DNA from: Pinus tabuliformis
Lineage: Eukaryota; Streptophyta; Pinopsida; Pinales; Pinaceae
Length of the DNA stretch: 64,000 nt
Assembly (NCBI GenBank): GCA_031772625.1
Contig: CM062816.1
Span: forward strand, 833,132,071 to 833,196,070
Direction of reading: 5' to 3'
Below are positions 58,771 through 64,000 of this stretch, one piece after another. Position 1 is the stretch's first letter, and each line of letters begins with the position of its first letter. Both the position numbers and the translations under genes were made by a program. Below the pieces are notes generated by a model. It saw nothing but the letters and a program-made list of their open reading frames with translations, had not been told where the DNA came from and ran no database searches.

Positions 58771-61490
58771 AAAAAAAAGATGTTAATATCAAAAATATTC
58801 CAGCCAAGTACTTGGTTTCCGCTGAAAGGGAGGTGGTAGGCCTTAGGAACAAGAAACTACAATATGAAATTCCCTGAGCTTCATTGTGTTTTGATACCCA
58901 TTGTGTGCACATGAAGTTTGCTATTGCAGACATTCCTGTTGACTGTATATTAGGAAATGTCTTTCTAGTTGCAGTAGAGCCTCATGGCTCAGCCAGGCTA
59001 AAAGGAGGGAGAGCCGGTTATTTCATTTTTGTTCCTACATCAAAAGGCAGGAGAAGGAATATTGAACTCCCCTATGTTTCAAGTCCAAGGATTTCAACAA
59101 TGGTCCAAGCCATGCAAAAACAGGAAAAAGCAGAATCTTAATTAGCAGATCTCAAAGATCTGAAAAGCACACTAAGGGTTGAGGAACAACTAAAATTACC
59201 CCAAGTCAAAAGAAAAATCCAAGAGCTGAAAGAAAAATTGTAGGAAACATGCTGCTCAGAAGAGCCAAATGCCTTATGGCATAGGAAGCAACATACTATC
59301 AAGTTGCCATATAAAGAGGGATACACTAGAAAACCCTGTAAAAGTAGATCTATCCCGATGAGCAAAGAATATAGGGATCTTTGCCTAAAAGAAATCCAAC
59401 AATTGCTTGATAGAAGACTGATCAGAGAATCCAATAGCCCCTGGAATTGCTATGGATTCTATTTGAATAAGAGGGCTGAACAAATTAGAGGAATTCCCAA
59501 GCTTGTTATAAATTATAAACCTCTAAATTTAGTTCTAGCCGATGACACTTATCCGATTCCACACAAGGGAGACTTGATAAGAAGGATTGCAGGTGCCAAG
59601 GTATTTTCAAAATTTGATCTCAAAGCAGGATTCTGGCAGGTTGCCATTGATGAAGCTGATAAATTCAAGACTGCTTTTAGTATTCCAGCAGGGCATTATG
59701 AATGGAATTTCATGCCATTCGGCCTAAAAAATACTCCCTCAAAGTTTCACAAAGTCATGGATGATATCTTCAAGCCATACTTTGATTGGCTAATAGTTTA
59801 TATTGATGATGTTTTAATTTTTTCCAAGAATATTGATGACCATTTCAAACATGTAAATATTTTCTTGAAATTAGTTCAAAAGAATGGATTGGTGATGAGC
59901 AAGAAGAAGATAGAAGTATTCCAGACTTCTATAAAATTCTTCGGACACACAATTTGCAACGGACAAATTTCTCTGCAACAGCATGCCATCGAATTTGCAG
60001 ATAAATTCCTAGATGTGCTTAAAGACAAAACACAACTGTAACAATTTCTCGGTTGCCTAAACTATGTCAGCCATTTCCACCAGGATTGTGCCAGCGACTA
60101 GAATGTGCTCAATAAACGACTTGGAAAGAACACCCCTGAATGGTCAGATCTTCACACCAGAGCAATCCAAGAAATCAAAGCCAAGGGAAAATCTTTACCT
60201 ATTTTATATGTAGCCGATGATCAAGCTTTTAAAATAGTTGCATCTGATGCAAGAAATGTTGGATCGGGAGGAATCTTGAAACAAAGAATTGGAAAAGAAG
60301 AACAAGTTGTTCAATTTGCTTCGGGAGACTGGAACCCAGCGGAGCAAAACTATTCTATCATTGAAAGAGAGGTAAAAGCAGCATGGAATTGTATTAGCAA
60401 ATTTGAAGTCTATCTGATAAACAAGGCTTTTCTTCTCAGAACAGATGCCTCAGCTATGCAGAAAGTTTTATCTAAAGATATCATGTAAGCTGGAGAAGCA
60501 AAGTTTGCTAAATGGCAAGCACTCTTTGCAAATTTTGATTTTACAATAGAGCACATCAAGGGAAAAGATAACAGCCTTCCTGACTTCCTCAGCCGAGAAC
60601 ATATTGAGCAAAATGAAGCACATGTTATGATGATTATCACTGAATGGGATAATAACCAGAGACAAGAAGTTTTGAAAGCTTTGCCAGATGAATTGGAGTG
60701 GGAAACCTACAAAAGAGATTGGAAGCCGACTTGGCAGCTTCGTAATACCAAAGTTTTGGATGCGAATTTGTAGCTGCATACAGATCTGCAGTATTATGTA
60801 CCAGAGAGAAAAGTCTACCCAAAGGGAAGACAATGGATACATGACATGGTCTATGATAAGGCAACCAGAGAGGCTGAAGTGGCAAGAATAGCACTAGGAC
60901 AAAATTTTCATGATATTTCTACCATCTGGTATCATGGAGGAAGAGACACAAGAATATATGAAAGACATGTCTGTATCTATAGAACCAGAGATTTATGGAG
61001 AGAACCTGGTCATGGAAAAGTTCACCCAGTAGCCCGATGGCCCATAAATGATCCTCATATCATGTTTCCTGACACTGTTTATGATTTTACAGACTACAGA
61101 AAACTCTGGTGGAAATTTTTAAATATTGATGATCAAACAGAGACTCATTAATCTAGAATCAAGTTCAGCACAGTTGGGCATTATCAAGGTTACCAGCAAT
61201 GTGAATGGTTGAGGGATTGGTGGAAAGACTACTGGATAAACAGGACAGCCATGGATCCTGTAAAGCATGAAAAATATTGTAAAAATATGGGTAAAACCTG
61301 TATTATGCAATGTAAAAAAGAATGCAATCACCCAGTGTATCATACTGTGAAGGAAATGGCCAGCATTGAATGGACAACTTATCAATCCTCTCCATACAAT
61401 AATTCGCTTGAAGAATATATGAGAGAGCACATGGAATGTCTCGTCCTTACCAAAGTACAACATCAAATCGTGCTGGGGAAACCTATCATT
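58771..61490 (+). pseudogene. Endogenous caulimovirid copy 3 (more strongly 5'-deleted)
   Basis: Joined to the leader inside the protease, after its catalytic motif: the first viral coding block is NIKNIPAKY at about 58786. RT runs from about 59304 with YIDDVLIFS, then RNase H and the C-terminal part. Stops include TGA near 58876, TAA 59139, TAG near 59241, TAA near 60039, TAG 60100, TAA 60486, TAG near 60771 and TAA near 61149. It cannot encode an intact enzyme set. Confidence 0.92.
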
Positions 61491-61680
61491 GTCCGAAGTT
61501 CGCAGGCAGTTCACCAAAAGATCAAAGGGACACCAAGGCTGTTGAGAGGCGTGGAAGCCGTTGTGTAAGCCAAAACAGTGTGAAAGATCTGAGTAGGTTC
61601 ACCACTGGTTCACCAGGAGTTGGCCATCAACACTAACGAAGAGGCACAACAAGTTGCAAGCTCGTGACAGGGGCCCTAAC
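61491..61680 (+). other. Short remnant of the viral leader
   Basis: The C-terminal coding end of copy 3 jumps at GTCCGAAG (61491-61498) into the distal leader, skipping the promoter, TATA and polyA region seen in the other two intergenic regions. It retains GGTTCACCAGGAGTTGGCC and the leader end. Confidence 0.88.
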
Positions 61681-64000
61681 AGAAGCAGAACTGAAGATTT
61701 TATCCCAAATAAGGGCAATGGAAGAAGGAGATATGGAGAATCGCCTGATTGAAGCATTCATTGACCAGCTCAAGAACAAAGCTTCCAAAGAATCAAGTAA
61801 GAAGCCTTTATTTATTGATGCATCTTATGAAAGAAATACTAAATCATTTCAAATGCATCATCAAAAGCTAGGAAAAGTGAGATCACTTACTCTTGGGGAA
61901 GTAAGTGGTGAAATCCACCATCTCAAAACAGAAATCTCTGCAATCGAAGCTCAAATTGCAAAAATACAGAAAGGAAAACAATCTGCAGAAGAAAAAGAAG
62001 ATGATTCCTGGAATCCTACTGCATATCACCAAGAAGTATAGATTGCTGAAGGAATGGAAGATCCACATTTTGGATTTAAGGATATGAGGTTGTTCACGAT
62101 CACCTATCAGCAACATCATGTTAAGGTAGAAATTTGCATCCATGGAAAAATCTTTCAAATGATTGCATTATTGGATTCTGGTGGAGATATTAACATCCTT
62201 AATATCAAAAATATTCCAACCAAGTACTGGGTTTCAGCTGAAAGGAAGGTGGTAGGCCTTGGGAACAAGAAACTCCAATATGAAATTCCCCAAGCTTCAT
62301 TGTGTTTTTATACTCATTGTGTGCACATGAAGTTTGCTATTGTAGACATTCCTGTTGACTGTATATTAGGAAATGTCTTTCTAGTTGCAGTAGAGCCTCA
62401 TGGCTCAGGCAGGCTAAAAGGAGGGAGAGCCGGCTATTTCATTTCTGTTCCTACATCAAAAGGCAGGAGAAAGAGAATTGAACTCCCTTATGTTTCAAGT
62501 CCAAGGATTTCAACAATGGTCCAAGCCATGCAAAAACTGGAAAAAGCAGAATCTCAATTAGCAGATCTCAAAGATCTGAAAAGCACACTAAGGGTTGAGG
62601 AACAACTAAAATTACCCCAAGTCAAAAGAAAAATCCAAGAGCTGAAAGAAAAATTGGAGGAAACATGCTGCTCAGAAGAGCCAAATGCCTTCTGGCATAG
62701 GAAGCAACATACTATCAAGCTGCCATATAAAGAGGGATACACGGGAAAACCCTGTAAAAGTAGAGCTATCCCGATGAGCAAAGAATATAGGGATATCTGC
62801 CAAAAAGAAATCCAACAATTTCTTGATAGAAGACTGATCAGAGAATCCTATAGCCCCTGGAATTGCTATGGATTCTATGTGAATAAGAGGGCTGAACAAA
62901 CTAGAGGAATTCCCAGGCTTGTTATAAATTATAAACCTCTAAATTCAGTTCTAGCCGATGACACTTATCCGATTCCACACAAGGGAGACTTGATCAGAAG
63001 GATTGCAAGCGCCAAGGTATTTTCAAAATTTGATCTCAAAGCAGGATTTTGGCAGGTTGCCATTGATGAAGCTGATAAATTCAAGACTGCTTTTAGTATT
63101 CCAGTAGGGCATTATGAATGGAATGTCATGCCATTCGGCCTAAAAAATTCTCCCTCAAAGTTCCAGAAAGTCATGGATGATATCTTCAAGCCATACTTTG
63201 ATTGGCTAATAGTTTATATTGATGATGTTTTAACTTTTTCCAAGAATATTGATGACCATTTCAAACATGTAAATATTTTCTTGAAATTGGTTCAAAAGAA
63301 TGGATTTGTACTGAGCAAGATGAAGATAGAAGTATTCCAGACTTCTATAAAATTCTTGGGACACACAATTTGCAACGGAAAAATTTCTCTGCAACAACAT
63401 GCCATCGAATTTGCAGATAAATTCCCAGATGTGCTTAAAGACAAAACACAACTGCAACGATTTCTCGGTTGCCTAAACTATGTCAGCCATTTCTACCAAG
63501 ATTGTGCCAGCGACAGGAAGGTGCTTAATAAGCGACTTAGAAAGAACCCCCCTGAATGGTCAGATATTCACACCAGAGCAGTCCAAGAAATCAAAGCGAA
63601 GGTAAAATCTTTACCTATTTTATATGTAGCCGATGATCAAGATTTTAAAATAGTTGAATCTGATGCAAGAAATGTTGGATGGGGAGGAATTTTGAAACAA
63701 AGAATTGGAAAAGAAGAACAGGTTGTTCAATTTGCTTCTGGAGTTTGGAACCCAACGGAGCAAAATTATTCTGTCATTGAAAGAGAGGTAAAAGCAGCAT
63801 GGAATTGTATTAGCAAATTTGAAGTCTATCTGATAAACAAGCCTTTTCTTCTCAGAACAGATGCCTCAGCTATGCAGAAAGTTTTATCTAAAGATATCAA
63901 GAAATCTGGAGAAGCAAAGTTTGCTAGATGGCAAGCACTCTTTGCAAATTTTGATTTTACAGTAGAGCACATCAAGGGAAAAGATAACAGCCTTCTTGAC
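61681..64000 (+). CDS. Endogenous caulimovirid copy 4 (5'-deleted, cut by the window edge)
   Basis: Begins with the same pre-protease segment and junction type as copy 2. A TAG at 62039 replaces a Gln codon of the family sequence. From 62042 to the window end (653 codons) no stop or shift was seen. This covers the protease (LLDSGGD; the residue after Gly differs from the usual Ala), RT with YIDDVLTFS at about 63208 and most of RNase H. The reading frame continues beyond the window. It is the best preserved copy, but it lacks coat and upstream regions, and an endogenous copy like this need not be expressed. Confidence 0.9.

Overview
The window is nuclear DNA of a land plant with a large, repeat-rich genome. 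It has intron-split plant genes (a peroxisomal acyl-CoA oxidase and a GH1 beta-glucosidase fragment), nested Copia and Gypsy LTR retrotransposons, and a tandem array of an endogenous caulimovirid (plant pararetrovirus). The repeat load and the viral integrations would fit a gymnosperm, but nothing read here proves that. A 100-base run of N at 42241-42340 is an assembly gap.

Layout. 1-2121: long intron and the last two exons of an ACX1-type acyl-CoA oxidase ending in the peroxisomal signal SRL. 2122-8431: non-coding, with several tandem duplications and a GA-rich minisatellite. 8432-15214: a gag-only Copia element whose left LTR is split by a second, reverse-strand LTR element (8470-10889); both have matching 5-bp target duplications. 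17487-21539: a complete but internally deleted Gypsy element on the minus strand. 21540-26765: mostly AT-rich non-coding DNA, then a ~1.1 kb polypyrimidine tract. 26766-31459: remnant of a minus-strand Gypsy element with a large 3' extra ORF.

32355-35676 (minus) holds the most unusual gene: six exons with consistent splice phases encode a ParB-like domain followed by a beta-order N6-adenine/N4-cytosine DNA methyltransferase, an arrangement known from bacteria and phages. It is broken by one apparent single-base loss in a homopolymer, and its 5' end abuts a truncated chromodomain Gypsy element (35745-38236). Beyond a G-rich minisatellite flanked by two long hairpins (38237-39400) lies a divergent plus-strand gene (40103-42127). 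It encodes an acidic, Ser-rich protein with about a dozen 29-residue repeats, then a Cys/His/aromatic region that faintly resembles N-terminal parts of some transposase-like proteins. These two genes may be cargo of one mobile element; that is an inference.

43985-44438 is a decayed GH1 beta-glucosidase. From about 44736 to the window end are four head-to-tail copies of a caulimovirid polyprotein region. Copy 1 carries the coiled-coil, coat, protease, RT, RNase H and C-terminal regions and is split in its coat zinc knuckle by a 3.4 kb LTR element (46331-49696). Copies 2-4 are deletion derivatives lacking the 5' genes and joined through the viral intergenic promoter region. Most copies carry stops, many of the C-to-T kind. 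Copy 4 stays open from 62042 to the window edge.
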